Shown here: positions 9,541-18,488 of the stretch, piece by piece
Layout of the letters: every line of letters begins with the position of its first letter
Numbering within the stretch: the first letter of the stretch is position 1
Source of the DNA: Aquimarina latercula DSM 2041
GTDB lineage: Bacteria; Bacteroidota; Bacteroidia; Flavobacteriales; Flavobacteriaceae
DNA length: 64,000 nt
Assembly (NCBI RefSeq): GCF_000430645.1
Contig: NZ_AUMK01000005.1
Span: forward strand, 248,001 to 312,000
Reading direction: 5' to 3'
Notes under the pieces: generated by a model
What the model was told of the DNA's origin: nothing
What the model saw: only the letters and a program-made list of their open reading frames with translations
Database searches by the model: none
Position numbers and translations under genes: made by a program

Positions 9541-9560
9541 TTACAACAAGGTGTATAAAA
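9541..9560. repeat. Left-end remnant of the intergenic repeat
   Basis: TTACAACAAGGTGTATAAAA immediately follows the DJ-1-like gene and matches the left-end pattern ACAACAnnRTRTATAAAA shared with the other copies. No right arm is found before the next gene, so this is only a partial copy. Confidence 0.4.
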
Positions 9561-9582
9561 CTTTAAAAATTAAAACGACAGA

Positions 9583-10422
9583 TTGAAATCTTTCATAAAA
9601 ACAATAGTTATTTTTTTTACAAAAAACATTAATTTTTCAAATTTCTGGGTTAGAAATGGTGTTATACTTTTAGTAATTTCAATTGTATTAAATCATCTTT
9701 TCGAACCAAAACATTTTCCATTTAATGAAGATTATGAATTTCCTTTATTTCCTATAGTGGTTTCTATTATTGGTGGAGGTCTAATGATCCTTATCGCTCG
9801 CTTTAATTTTATATATTTTAAAAAAAAATACTTCACTAAAAATATTAGTATACAACTACTTTTACGTTTCCTATTTTCAACTTTAGGGTATATCACTATA
9901 CTCTATTTCTTCTTTTATTTTGGTTTAAACGGTTTGATTAATGGAATTGAATCATACAGTATTTATCATTTACTAACAGGACTTTCACTCTCTCTACTAG
10001 TTTGTACGCTAGGAATTGCCCTTTTATTTTCTACCGATATTTATAACCTTCACAAGCTTACCTCGATAAAAGGCGTTCTTAAAGTGCAACAAGGAGGTAA
10101 AACAACCTTGGTTAACTATTCTGAAATTGCATTCATATATAGTGAAAACAAAATAGTGTATGTAACAAAAACTGATGGAACCTCCATTATAACAGATTTT
10201 ACCCTCAACGAAGTCGAAAATGAAGTCAACAAACAAAGTTTCTATAGAGCCAATAGACAAACTATACTTCACACTCGTGCTGTTGAACAAATAAAATCTA
10301 TAGAAAACGGTAAGTTATCAGTCTTACTCAAACCCACAATTTCTGATGAAAAAGCTTTTCAAATAAATATCAGTAGATATAAAAAACAAGAATTTATGAA
10401 CTGGTTTAAGAGTAAGCTATAA
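9583..10422 (+). CDS. Membrane-anchored LytTR-type DNA-binding regulator
   Basis: 279 residues with a TTG start at 9583; a stop at 9571 in frame and no earlier ATG leave little choice. Four membrane helices (about 24-40, 53-70, 87-110, 125-148) precede a LytTR domain (about 155-279) with SEIAFIYSENKIVYV and FYRANRQTILH. Same layout as the 1425 gene but not closely similar in sequence. It probably regulates a nearby promoter from the inner membrane; the CPBP protease gene 115 bases downstream is the nearest candidate. Confidence 0.83.
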   Translation: MKSFIKTIVIFFTKNINFSNFWVRNGVILLVISIVLNHLFEPKHFPFNEDYEFPLFPIVVSIIGGGLMILIARFNFIYFKKKYFTKNISIQLLLRFLFSTLGYITILYFFFYFGLNGLINGIESYSIYHLLTGLSLSLLVCTLGIALLFSTDIYNLHKLTSIKGVLKVQQGGKTTLVNYSEIAFIYSENKIVYVTKTDGTSIITDFTLNEVENEVNKQSFYRANRQTILHTRAVEQIKSIENGKLSVLLKPTISDEKAFQINISRYKKQEFMNWFKSKL

Positions 10423-10537
10423 AATTTAATGATTATTCAGCTGTTATTTTGATACCATTCAGTAAAAACAAGCCGTAGATCACTGTTTATATTGCTTTAT
10501 CGTTATTACTTCGCTTAAAATTAAAAACGATAAAAAA

Positions 10538-11188
10538 ATGAACAAAAGCTTTTTTACAACAAAATTGACACCGGTAATCGCAATAATCATTTGTTATATT
10601 TTATACCTATCAGGATCCTTTCAAATGATGATAGCCGCTTTATTATTAATAATAGCAAGTGCGGTTGAATACAAAAAGGAACTTTTTAGCTCTTTAGGTT
10701 TTCAGCGTAAAAATTTAAATATAAAAAGGCTGTTAATTGTAGCACCACTTTTGGGTATAGCTATCTTCTTATTTTATGGCTATGTCTTGATGCCAGGCGT
10801 TACCTATCTAACAGGGAAACCTATAGACTTTTCTGAATTTGAATCCTATGAAGGGAACTTGCCTGCTTCATTAAGCTTACTTGCTCTTATTTGGGCTTCG
10901 GCTGCGTTCGGCGAAGAAATTGTATTTAGAGGGTATCTAATGAGACAATTCACTAAGTTTTTTGGATCAAGTAAGATCAGCCTTGTCATTAATATTCTAC
11001 TATTTGGATTTATTTTTGGCTGGCTACACGCATATCAAGGAATAAGTGGACAGATTTTATCAGGTATTACAGGTATGCTTTTAGCTGTTATTTTTCATAT
11101 CCGCAAGAGCGATTTGTGGTTCAATATTGCTGTTCACGGATTTATTGATACTGTTGCATTAGTATATATGTATTATGGTTGGCTTTAA
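10538..11188 (+). CDS. CPBP-family intramembrane metalloprotease
   Basis: 216 residues and about seven membrane segments. The Abi/CPBP (CAAX protease-like) motifs are present: E126-E127-IVFRG, then FGWLH164, then VH200GFID, which supply the predicted zinc ligands and base. The family cleaves membrane-bound substrates or serves in bacteriocin self-immunity; nothing nearby suggests a bacteriocin. It lies downstream of a TM-LytTR regulator. Intergenic repeat copy B begins about 20 bases after the stop. Confidence 0.85.
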   Translation: MNKSFFTTKLTPVIAIIICYILYLSGSFQMMIAALLLIIASAVEYKKELFSSLGFQRKNLNIKRLLIVAPLLGIAIFLFYGYVLMPGVTYLTGKPIDFSEFESYEGNLPASLSLLALIWASAAFGEEIVFRGYLMRQFTKFFGSSKISLVINILLFGFIFGWLHAYQGISGQILSGITGMLLAVIFHIRKSDLWFNIAVHGFIDTVALVYMYYGWL

Positions 11189-11205
11189 TAGTTAAATAAT
11201 AAAAT

Positions 11206-11440
11206 CTATGTATAATAATGTATAAAGAAACACAAGGTTTTTATATTTAACGGAAGTGTTTACGGTTATTTACAAAATCGCCAAATATAAAATTTACTAC
11301 TAATGTCTTATCCTATATTTTTAAAATTGTAATCCTGCGATAGGCATTTGCAGAAATCATAAGAGTAAAATATTTATATTTGGCTAAGTACACATCCGAA
11401 ACGTATCGTTTATCATCCGCCCTACGATTATTGCAATAAA
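11206..11440. repeat. Intergenic repeat element, copy B (nested inverted repeats)
   Basis: The left end TAATAATGTATAAAGAAAC is at 11211-11229. The inner arms are 11279-11295 (CGCCAAATATAAAATTT) and 11367-11385 (AAAATATTTATATTTGGCT). Then come CCGAAACG at 11396-11403 and TATCATCCGCCCTACG at 11411-11426, the last two nearly identical to copy A. It directly follows the CPBP protease gene. Confidence 0.75.
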
Positions 11441-11744
11441 GGCAAATAACATAAAATAAGATCGAAGGATTTAATCAAAAAAATGTTTTTAATGATCGTG
11501 TTCTGTGTTTATCACTTTAATAATATTCTTTACTAATTTTAGTATATCAATCAAAAACGGCAAAGTCACCTAGATAAAAGTGATCTGCACTAACTATTAA
11601 TCTAGATTATAAAAGAAGCCTATATCAATTCTTTCGTCCTATTACATATATAGTTAATATCATACTCCCTAACCAAAACAAGCACTTTAGTTACTGTAAA
11701 GATGCTTTCGCTAATTCTACGTTTCATAAAAGCTATTGATATCC
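11441..11744. other. Gene-free stretch after repeat copy B
   Basis: Nothing coding was recognised in either direction. With copy B it forms a 590-base gap that separates the cassette-like accessory zone from the envelope-gene region. Confidence 0.4.
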
Positions 11745-11752
11745 TAGGTTTG
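11745..11752 (+). promoter_or_regulatory. -7 promoter box for the 11779 operon
   Basis: TAGGTTTG fits the Bacteroidota -7 consensus TAnnTTTG. A start of transcription near 11757 leaves a leader of about 20 bases before ATG 11779. No clear -33 TTG is seen. Confidence 0.55.
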
Positions 11753-11778
11753 GGGTATTAACTATAAAGAACAATACT

Positions 11779-12456
11779 ATGAAGAATCAATTTAGCTTAA
11801 ACATCAAAACTCCATGTACTGAAAATTTTAACGACTTTTCTTCAACAAGAAAAGGTGGATTTTGTAATTCTTGTAGCAGAGAAGTCATCGATTTCTCTAA
11901 GATGAATTCTACAGAGATCATTAATTATTTTAAAACTAATTCTACAAAAAATACGTGTGGTAGATTTAATAGTAGTCAACTAAAAACATACAACTATAGC
12001 GTAAAGAGAAAAAGTATCAGTTACATCAGCGGTATCGCATTTGCTTTCTTAACCTTGTTTTCATTTACTAAAACACAAGGACAAGATCTAAAAAATAAAA
12101 CAAGAATCTCCGATAATAATCCTTCAGAACTTAAGGTCGCTAGTGCTCAAAACAACATTACCGTAAAAGGTATCGTATCAGAAAGCGGAGTTCCTTTACC
12201 TGGTGCCAATATTGTTTTACAAGGAACAACCATAGGCACATCTACCGATTTTGATGGAAATTTCGAATTTCCAGTAGCACTTAAAAAAGGAGATGTCTTA
12301 GTATTTAGTTATATAGGATTTACCTCTAAAAAAGTAGTAATAAGAGATCAAAAATCCGCAAATGATATAGCTCTAAAAGTAAACTTAAAAATGGATGGTT
12401 GTGTATTAATGGGTAAAGTTGCGGTAAAAAAAGTATATAGCTCAAAAAGAAATTAA
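11779..12456 (+). CDS. CarboxypepD_reg-like domain protein with Cys-rich N-terminus
   Basis: 225 residues. The N-terminal 60 residues carry CTENF, FCNSCSREV and NTCGRF, a cysteine pattern seen in flavobacterial CarboxypepD_reg proteins. A single membrane helix follows (about 77-95, SYISGIAFAFLTLFSF). The C-terminal beta-sandwich (about 125-205, VKGIVSESGVPLPGANI...GTTIGTSTDFDGNFEF) is a carboxypeptidase-regulatory-like domain that should lie in the periplasm. No enzyme domain. It probably heads an operon with the transglutaminase-like gene 15 bases downstream. Confidence 0.8.
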   Translation: MKNQFSLNIKTPCTENFNDFSSTRKGGFCNSCSREVIDFSKMNSTEIINYFKTNSTKNTCGRFNSSQLKTYNYSVKRKSISYISGIAFAFLTLFSFTKTQGQDLKNKTRISDNNPSELKVASAQNNITVKGIVSESGVPLPGANIVLQGTTIGTSTDFDGNFEFPVALKKGDVLVFSYIGFTSKKVVIRDQKSANDIALKVNLKMDGCVLMGKVAVKKVYSSKRN

Positions 12457-12471
12457 TCAAATTGCATTGTT

Positions 12472-13482
12472 ATGAAAACTAGTCTCTATCTTTTTTTATT
12501 CATTTTTTTTGGCAATTACTTAAATGCTCAAGTCTCGGACTTTAAGCATATCGATTTCACTAGAGCGGATAATATTGCTAAACTACACAAAGGAGCTTCT
12601 TTAGAGAATCTACCACTATTAGCACATGAGCTTACGAATTCACTGCCTACAGAAGTCGAAAAATTTAGAGCGATCTATGTGTGGGTTTGTCAAAATATAA
12701 AAGGCGATAATACGCAGTTTACTAAAGTGAATAAAAAAAGAAAGAAACTAAGACAAGATTCCATTTCATTTATGAGGTGGAACCATGAATATAAAAAAAC
12801 TGCTTTTAAAAAATTATTAAAACGCAAAAAGACAATGTGCACAGGATATGCATATTTAATTAAAGAATTATGCCATTTGTCTAATATAACCGCAGAAATT
12901 GTGGATGGATATGGTAGATCTGTGGAATCTAACATCAAAACATTAGAAATGGCAAACCATTCTTGGAATGCAGTTTTACTAAATAGCAAATGGTATTTAT
13001 GCGATGCTACTTGGTCTAGTGGTTATCTAAATGAATATAACGTTTTTGTAAGAGCATATAATGATGGTTATTTTTTAACAGATCCTCTACTATTTGGAAA
13101 AAATCATTTCCCCATAAAACAAAAATGGTTATTGACTGAAAACATTACAGCGATTAGTTTTGTAAATGCACCATTAGTCTACGGAGAAACATTTGAAAAT
13201 AACATCACTCCTATTTATCCACAAAATATGGACCTATCTATAAATAAAGATCAAGAGGTTATATTTAGTTTTAAATCGAATAAAATTGTTTCGGATAAAA
13301 ACATTGCATTAGTTTACTATATAGGCATTGAAGAAAGAACATTAGAAATTTACAACAAAGAAAAATCTGATGATATCCAGTCGTTTAAACATACATTTAA
13401 AAACAAAGGCATTTATGATACTCATTTAAAAATCAACGGTGATATTGTAGCAACCTATACTATTAATGTTACTAAAAGTTAG
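12472..13482 (+). CDS. Secreted transglutaminase-like protein
   Basis: 336 residues with a signal peptide (MKTSLYLFLFIFFGNYLNAQ). The transglutaminase core occupies about residues 50-190, with Cys123 in MCTGYA, His163 in NHSWNAV and Asp178 in LCDATW forming the expected catalytic triad. The last 110 residues look like a beta-rich domain. Members of this group act as periplasmic cysteine proteases or amidases; the substrate is unknown. It starts 15 bases after the CarboxypepD_reg gene, so both are probably co-transcribed. Confidence 0.85.
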   Translation: MKTSLYLFLFIFFGNYLNAQVSDFKHIDFTRADNIAKLHKGASLENLPLLAHELTNSLPTEVEKFRAIYVWVCQNIKGDNTQFTKVNKKRKKLRQDSISFMRWNHEYKKTAFKKLLKRKKTMCTGYAYLIKELCHLSNITAEIVDGYGRSVESNIKTLEMANHSWNAVLLNSKWYLCDATWSSGYLNEYNVFVRAYNDGYFLTDPLLFGKNHFPIKQKWLLTENITAISFVNAPLVYGETFENNITPIYPQNMDLSINKDQEVIFSFKSNKIVSDKNIALVYYIGIEERTLEIYNKEKSDDIQSFKHTFKNKGIYDTHLKINGDIVATYTINVTKS

Positions 13483-13570
13483 GTATCTAATCAACAGGTT
13501 AAATTCACTCAAAATTTAGTATCTTTTATTGCAGAAAAAACCTTAAATCTTAATAACAAGAATAAAAAAA

Positions 13571-13975
13571 GTGATCTCTAAACTCTCTTCATTCCTTGAA
13601 ACCTTAAGAAAAGAACCTAAACGACTTTTTCTAATTGATGGATTGGGAGCGCTAGTTACATTATTTTTTTTAGCTGTGGTATTAACAAAGTTTCAGGAGT
13701 ATATTGGGATGCCTAAAAAAGAACTCTATTTTTTATCCATCTTTGCTTTGTTTTTTTCGGTGTATTCTATGACTTGTTATTTCTTAAAACCCGTTAATTG
13801 GAATATTTTGCTAAAAATAATAGCTTACGCTAATCTTTTATACTGCTTTATTACAATTGGATATCTATACTACTTTTACGAAAATTTAACTGTTATCGGG
13901 TTGCTTTACTTTATCATAGAAATATTGATCATATTTGTATTGATTAATTTAGAACTAACAGTTGCTAAATCCTAG
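13571..13975 (+). CDS. Small four-helix membrane protein, unknown function
   Basis: 134 residues from a GTG start (the first in-frame ATG would remove the first membrane helix). Four hydrophobic segments at about 20-40, 53-75, 80-100 and 108-130; the N-terminus is basic (LETLRKEPKRL). It resembles generic flavobacterial membrane proteins but I cannot assign a family. It lies between the transglutaminase and the aspartic-protease-like lipoprotein, all on the + strand, with gaps of 88 and 53 bases. Confidence 0.55.
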   Translation: MISKLSSFLETLRKEPKRLFLIDGLGALVTLFFLAVVLTKFQEYIGMPKKELYFLSIFALFFSVYSMTCYFLKPVNWNILLKIIAYANLLYCFITIGYLYYFYENLTVIGLLYFIIEILIIFVLINLELTVAKS

Positions 13976-14028
13976 AACAAGATATCTTATCTTATTTTTT
14001 GGAGAAACAAACAGCATAAAACAATTCT

Positions 14029-14964
14029 ATGAAACCTAAAAAGACTATACCTAGATCATTATTGTTAATGGCTACTCTGATCTTGATACTCTGTGGTTGT
14101 AAAAATCCAGAGAAGAAGATTTCGGAAACTGTAGACACTAAAAACATAAAAATTCCATTTGAATTAACTCCATATAACAATATCAAAATAAAAACGGTCC
14201 TAAACAGTAGAGATACATTATTTCTAAAATTTGATTCAGGAACAACGGGTCTTCTACTTACTCACGAAGCCATAAAAGAAAAAACTAATTTATTGGACCA
14301 CAAAAAAGAAATAACTCCAACACAAAACTATGTAAAGCTCAAAACTCCAGCCTCGTTACAAATAGGAGAATTAGTATGGGATAATCTAGAAGTATATCCT
14401 GTAAAACATTCTGGTCAAGGAACGGATGGCCGTTTTGGTTGGGATCTATTTAAAGACAAAATAATATCCTTAGATTATGATAAAAATCTTTTGACTGTAC
14501 ACAATGAATTACCCGATCTAAAAGGATACACAAAAACGAAACTCGAAGTTGTAAAAACTATATTATGTCTTAACGGAGAAATTTCTATTAGAAACAAAAA
14601 GTATAACAGTCGTTTTTTATTCGACACAGGATATCAAAAAGCCTTACTCCTAGACAGTATCATATTAAGTGAGCAATCATTCCCTAAGGACTTAAATCTT
14701 ATCAAAACCAATCAGTTAAGAAATGGCGCTGGAGATATATTCATAACCAAAGTAGTTGAGATTCCTACTCTAAAGATTGCTGGACAACACATACATAAAT
14801 TACCGACACAACTTTTAAACAGAGAAAACCCGGCAGGAATCAAAACTCATATTTTAGGAAATGAATTACTAAAAAGGTTTAATACCGTTTTTGATTTCAG
14901 GAATAATACTATGTATCTTATTAAAAATTCGCTATCCGAAGTACCATTTAGTGATGCTTCATAA
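14029..14964 (+). CDS. Lipoprotein with two retropepsin-like aspartic protease lobes
   Basis: 311 residues. A lipoprotein signal (LLLMATLILILCGC) anchors it, probably in the outer membrane. Two lobes each carry an aspartic-protease active-site motif: D69-S-G-T (LKFDSGTTGLLL) and D199-T-G (FLFDTGYQKALLL), and each is followed by a hydrophobic-hydrophobic-Gly segment (e.g. HILGNELL). Retropepsins work as dimers; here both halves are in one chain as in pepsin, although sequence similarity to pepsin is low. Target unknown. The gene ends at a bidirectional terminator. Confidence 0.75.
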   Translation: MKPKKTIPRSLLLMATLILILCGCKNPEKKISETVDTKNIKIPFELTPYNNIKIKTVLNSRDTLFLKFDSGTTGLLLTHEAIKEKTNLLDHKKEITPTQNYVKLKTPASLQIGELVWDNLEVYPVKHSGQGTDGRFGWDLFKDKIISLDYDKNLLTVHNELPDLKGYTKTKLEVVKTILCLNGEISIRNKKYNSRFLFDTGYQKALLLDSIILSEQSFPKDLNLIKTNQLRNGAGDIFITKVVEIPTLKIAGQHIHKLPTQLLNRENPAGIKTHILGNELLKRFNTVFDFRNNTMYLIKNSLSEVPFSDAS

Positions 14965-14968
14965 AAAA

Positions 14969-14997
14969 AACCTCACAACTCTATCTCTTGTGAGGTT
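14969..14997. terminator. Bidirectional terminator between convergent genes
   Basis: The ten-base-pair stem AACCTCACAA / TTGTGAGGTT (14969-14978 with 14988-14997) has an A-run before it and T-rich sequence after. It serves the + lipoprotein gene and the minus fasciclin gene. Confidence 0.85.
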
Positions 14998-15035
14998 TTC
15001 CGGTTTTAAACAAACACATTGAAATTATGCTCTTC

Positions 15036-15632
15036 CTATTTTTTTGGTAACATTACAGTTTCTAATGTATGAATCATACCGTTAGAAGCCTCTATATCGG
15101 TTTTCATTAACCTACCGGCATTACCATTTTTATCTATTAAATAAATTTTTCCTCTTTTTCTACTCGCTATTAATCTAGTCCCTCCAAGAGTTCTTAATTT
15201 TACACTTCCGCCACCATCATTAATAGCCTTAATGATGTCTTCTTCATTTATTGTCCCAGAAATGATGTGACAATTCATAATAGCAGAAAGCTTTTCTTCA
15301 TTTTTTTCTTCGATAAGCTTTTCTATTATTCCTTCAGGCAATTTTTTAAAAGCACCATTTAATGGAGCAAAAACAGTATATGATTTGGTTCCGTTAAATT
15401 TCGTAGCATATTCAGAAGACTGAACTATTTTATTCAATTCCTCAAAAGCGATATCATAAGATATCAATTCCTTAATTGTTGAAGTATTCGTTTCTACAGT
15501 AGGAATATCCGCTTGCGCAATTAACTTATCATCTAAGGATTTAGATTCTTTCTTAACCACAAGTCCTTCACAGGAAACAAACGTGATTATTAAGATAAGT
15601 GAAAAAACGTTAAATAGACTTTTAATCTTCAT
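15036..15632 (-). CDS. Fasciclin-domain lipoprotein
   Basis: 198 residues. A lipoprotein signal with the Cys in TFVSCEG is followed by one FAS1 domain (about 50-195): FEELNKIVQSSEYA, the H1-like YTVFAPLNGAFKKLP, and the H2-like IHTLETVMLP. FAS1 domains mediate adhesion or extracellular matrix binding. The gene stands alone on the minus strand and converges on the aspartic-protease-like gene. A 304-base gap separates its start from the next gene. Confidence 0.88.
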   Translation of the reverse strand: MKIKSLFNVFSLILIITFVSCEGLVVKKESKSLDDKLIAQADIPTVETNTSTIKELISYDIAFEELNKIVQSSEYATKFNGTKSYTVFAPLNGAFKKLPEGIIEKLIEEKNEEKLSAIMNCHIISGTINEEDIIKAINDGGGSVKLRTLGGTRLIASRKRGKIYLIDKNGNAGRLMKTDIEASNGMIHTLETVMLPKK

Positions 15633-15936
15633 GTTCTAAATTGATTTTAATGGAGTAATTATTAGTTATTGATAACAATTTTATAATCAAAGTATTACTT
15701 GATAACGGGTTAAAACTATTGTAATTAACGTTAACAAATGTTAATAAATGAGTATTCGTAAGAAGCTAATTAGTATGCGTTTTCACACCCTTGTGGTTGT
15801 ACCGTAATTAGTATAAAAACCAGTGTTTTCTAATTAAAATGAATGCTAATAAGTACAATCTAAAATATACTATCAACTTAAAAAATGTTATTTTTAACAT
15901 GATCATCTTAAGCAAACTCATTTAATTCAAGCCATT
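15633..15936. other. Divergent promoter region with short repeats
   Basis: This is a 304-base gap between the divergent fasciclin and M20 genes. It contains a TTAACGTTAA palindrome (15725-15734) and two direct copies of TAATTAGTAT (15767-15776 and 15805-15814). No standard TAnnTTTG box is found near either start. Confidence 0.4.
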
Positions 15937-17385
15937 ATGAAACCAAATAACTTTTTAAGTCTTCTCTTATGTGCTATATTATTTATTCCGATTTATAGTC
16001 AAAAAAAACTCTCCAACAATAAAAAGGCTATTATAAAATCTATAGAAAAACATCAAGAAGAGCTTACTAAAATCAGCGATGAGATCTGGGCATTAGCAGA
16101 AACTGCTTTCGAAGAAAATCAATCTTCCAAGCTACTAGCTGATTATGCAGAAAAGCAAGGATTTACTGTAGAACGTGGAGTAGCAGGAATGCCTACAGCT
16201 TTTGTTGCCACTTATGGATCAGGAAAACCTGTAATAAGTGTGTTAGGAGAATTTGACGCATTACCGGGTATCTCACAAAAAGCGCAACCAACCAAATCTC
16301 CACTGAAAGAAGGAGCTGGAGGACATGGTTGCGGGCATAATCTTTTTGGAGCAGGGAGTCTTGGTGCAGCTATTGCTGTAAAGGAATTGATAGAAAGTGG
16401 AAAAATTAAAGGAACCGTGAAATTTTTTGGTACGCCAAGTGAAGAAAAATACTTTGGAAAGATATGGATGGTAAGAGAAGGATTGTGGAATGATGTAGAC
16501 GCTAATATTAGCTGGCACCCTTCTGCATCTACCAAAGCAGATGTGCAAAGTTCATTAGCTCTTGTAGACTTTAAAATTGAATTTTTTGGACAAGCAGCCC
16601 ATGCATCTGCAGATCCATGGAATGGTAGAAGTGCTTCTGATGCCTTAGAAATTTATACGACTGGAATTAATTATTATAGAGAACATGTAAAACCAACAGT
16701 TCGTATGCACTATCATATCCAGGATGGAGGACAAGTAGTTAATGTTGTCCCCGATTATTCTAGGTTATGGATGCGAGTACGTGACACGAAGCGTTCTGGA
16801 ATGATGCCTGTATATGAGCGAGTAAAGAAAATGGCAGAAGGTGCAGCAATTATGGCAAATGTAGACTACAAAATCTCTTTAATATCAGGTATTTATGAAG
16901 TATTAGTAAATCGTGAAGGCGGGAAATTAATGCAAAACAATCTAGAACTTCTTGGGCCTATTACTTATACTAATGATGAAATTGCTTTTGGAAAAAAGAT
17001 TCAAGAGGTTACTAAAAAAGAACAAGTAGGAATGGACAGTGCCATTAATCCTCTTGAAGAGACTAAAGAACATCCAGGAGGCGGTTCTACAGATGTAGGA
17101 GATGTAAGCTGGAACGTTCCTAATATTAATCTAGGAGTAACTACTGCTCCAAAAGACACGCCTTGGCATTCGTGGGCAGTGGTCGCTTGCGGCGGAATGA
17201 GTATAGGTCATAAAGGAATGCTTTATGCATCAAAAGCCATGGCAATGACCATGACAGATCTTTATGAAAATCCAGAAGCATTAGAAAAGGTAAAAGCAGA
17301 ATACAAAGAACGTAAAGGAGATGAAGTCTATGAAGCTATTGTTCCCGAAGGTCCTCCTCCGGTGCCAAGTAACAGTAAAAAATAA
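15937..17385 (+). CDS. Exported M20 amidohydrolase (AbgB-like)
   Basis: 482 residues with a signal peptide (...LFIPIYSQ). The M20D metallopeptidase fold shows GHGCGHN (His130, Cys132, His134) for metal binding, FGTPSEE, and the dimerisation-domain segment FFGQAAHASADPWNGRSA. It most resembles p-aminobenzoyl-glutamate hydrolase subunit B-type amidases, which split N-acyl or N-aryl amino acids. A periplasmic location for this type is notable but common in Bacteroidota. The C-terminus is proline-rich (EGPPPVPSNSKK). The paraoxonase-like gene follows after 15 bases. Confidence 0.87.
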   Translation: MKPNNFLSLLLCAILFIPIYSQKKLSNNKKAIIKSIEKHQEELTKISDEIWALAETAFEENQSSKLLADYAEKQGFTVERGVAGMPTAFVATYGSGKPVISVLGEFDALPGISQKAQPTKSPLKEGAGGHGCGHNLFGAGSLGAAIAVKELIESGKIKGTVKFFGTPSEEKYFGKIWMVREGLWNDVDANISWHPSASTKADVQSSLALVDFKIEFFGQAAHASADPWNGRSASDALEIYTTGINYYREHVKPTVRMHYHIQDGGQVVNVVPDYSRLWMRVRDTKRSGMMPVYERVKKMAEGAAIMANVDYKISLISGIYEVLVNREGGKLMQNNLELLGPITYTNDEIAFGKKIQEVTKKEQVGMDSAINPLEETKEHPGGGSTDVGDVSWNVPNINLGVTTAPKDTPWHSWAVVACGGMSIGHKGMLYASKAMAMTMTDLYENPEALEKVKAEYKERKGDEVYEAIVPEGPPPVPSNSKK

Positions 17386-17400
17386 TATGACTGGTAACAT

Positions 17401-18450
17401 ATGAAACTTTTGACAAAAAGAATCACACTATCGCTTTTACTAATACTACTAATTTTTGTAGTACATATACTAATATCAACTGGTTTTTTTAGGTCTGTAG
17501 AAAACAATTTTGAAGGAACAGTTTTAAAAGAGATTTCTATCAAAGGTGCCGAAGATATTACGGTAAATATATCAGAAGGTTTTGCGCTAATTTCATCTAC
17601 CAATAGAGAAATCTACCCTCCTATTATGGAGGAAAAAGGAGCTTTATATTTTATGGATCTCAAAGACAATAGTTTTAATTTAACTAATCTTACCTCTTCT
17701 TTTAATAAACCTTTTGCTCCACACGGTATATCGATGATTAAAAAAGATAGCACCTATACAATTATGGCTATTAATCATACTCCAAAAGGGCATTCTATAG
17801 AAGTTTTTTCGATGCAGGATAAAAACCTGATTCACAAAAAAACTCTTAAGCATCCTTCACTAATTAGTCCAAACGATCTAGTTCTTATTGATGAAAACCG
17901 ATTCTATATAACAAACGATCATAAATATACGGATGGATTTGGTAAAATATTAGAGGAGTATCTGGGACTTTCTATTTCTAATGTTTTGTACTATGATGGA
18001 GAAAACTATATAGAAGTTGCAGACGGAATTGCCTATGCCAACGGAATTAATTTTGACCGTAAGCGTAACTTATTATATGTAGCGTCTCCAAGAGCTTTTT
18101 TGGTCAAAGCATATACTAAAAAAGATGATGGTACGCTAGAATTCATAGAAGACATTCCTTGTAATACAGGAGTAGATAATATTGAAATTGATTCTGAAGG
18201 AAATCTGTGGATAGGAGCCCATCCTAATCTATTGCGCTTTGGATCTTATGCTAAAGGTAAAAAAGAAACCTCTCCTTCAGAAATTATAAAAATCACCTAC
18301 AACGGAAAGAATGACTATACCATTAAACAACAATATACAGATGACGGAACGGGAATGTCTGGATCCACTGTGGCTACACCTTATAAAAATCTTATCATTA
18401 CTGGGAATGTTATGGACGACCATTTTCTAATTTTAAAAGTAAAAAAATAG
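17401..18450 (+). CDS. Paraoxonase/SMP-30-like six-bladed propeller protein
   Basis: 349 residues with one N-terminal membrane helix (about 9-29) that serves as signal anchor. The propeller carries PON-family landmarks in order: PHGIS, SPNDLV, TNDHKY, YANGINFD, GVDNIEID and WIGAHPN, which hold the calcium ligands in paraoxonases. Activity is probably lactonase/arylesterase; the natural substrate is unknown. It starts 15 bases after the M20 amidohydrolase, so the two are probably one operon. Confidence 0.82.
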   Translation: MKLLTKRITLSLLLILLIFVVHILISTGFFRSVENNFEGTVLKEISIKGAEDITVNISEGFALISSTNREIYPPIMEEKGALYFMDLKDNSFNLTNLTSSFNKPFAPHGISMIKKDSTYTIMAINHTPKGHSIEVFSMQDKNLIHKKTLKHPSLISPNDLVLIDENRFYITNDHKYTDGFGKILEEYLGLSISNVLYYDGENYIEVADGIAYANGINFDRKRNLLYVASPRAFLVKAYTKKDDGTLEFIEDIPCNTGVDNIEIDSEGNLWIGAHPNLLRFGSYAKGKKETSPSEIIKITYNGKNDYTIKQQYTDDGTGMSGSTVATPYKNLIITGNVMDDHFLILKVKK

Positions 18451-18488
18451 ATCACTCCATTAAATAATGTATTTATTTATTAACTACA

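Noticed and set aside
16212..16548. Overlapping minus-strand frames of 107 and 91 codons
   Set aside because: Both are antisense to the M20 amidohydrolase active-site region.
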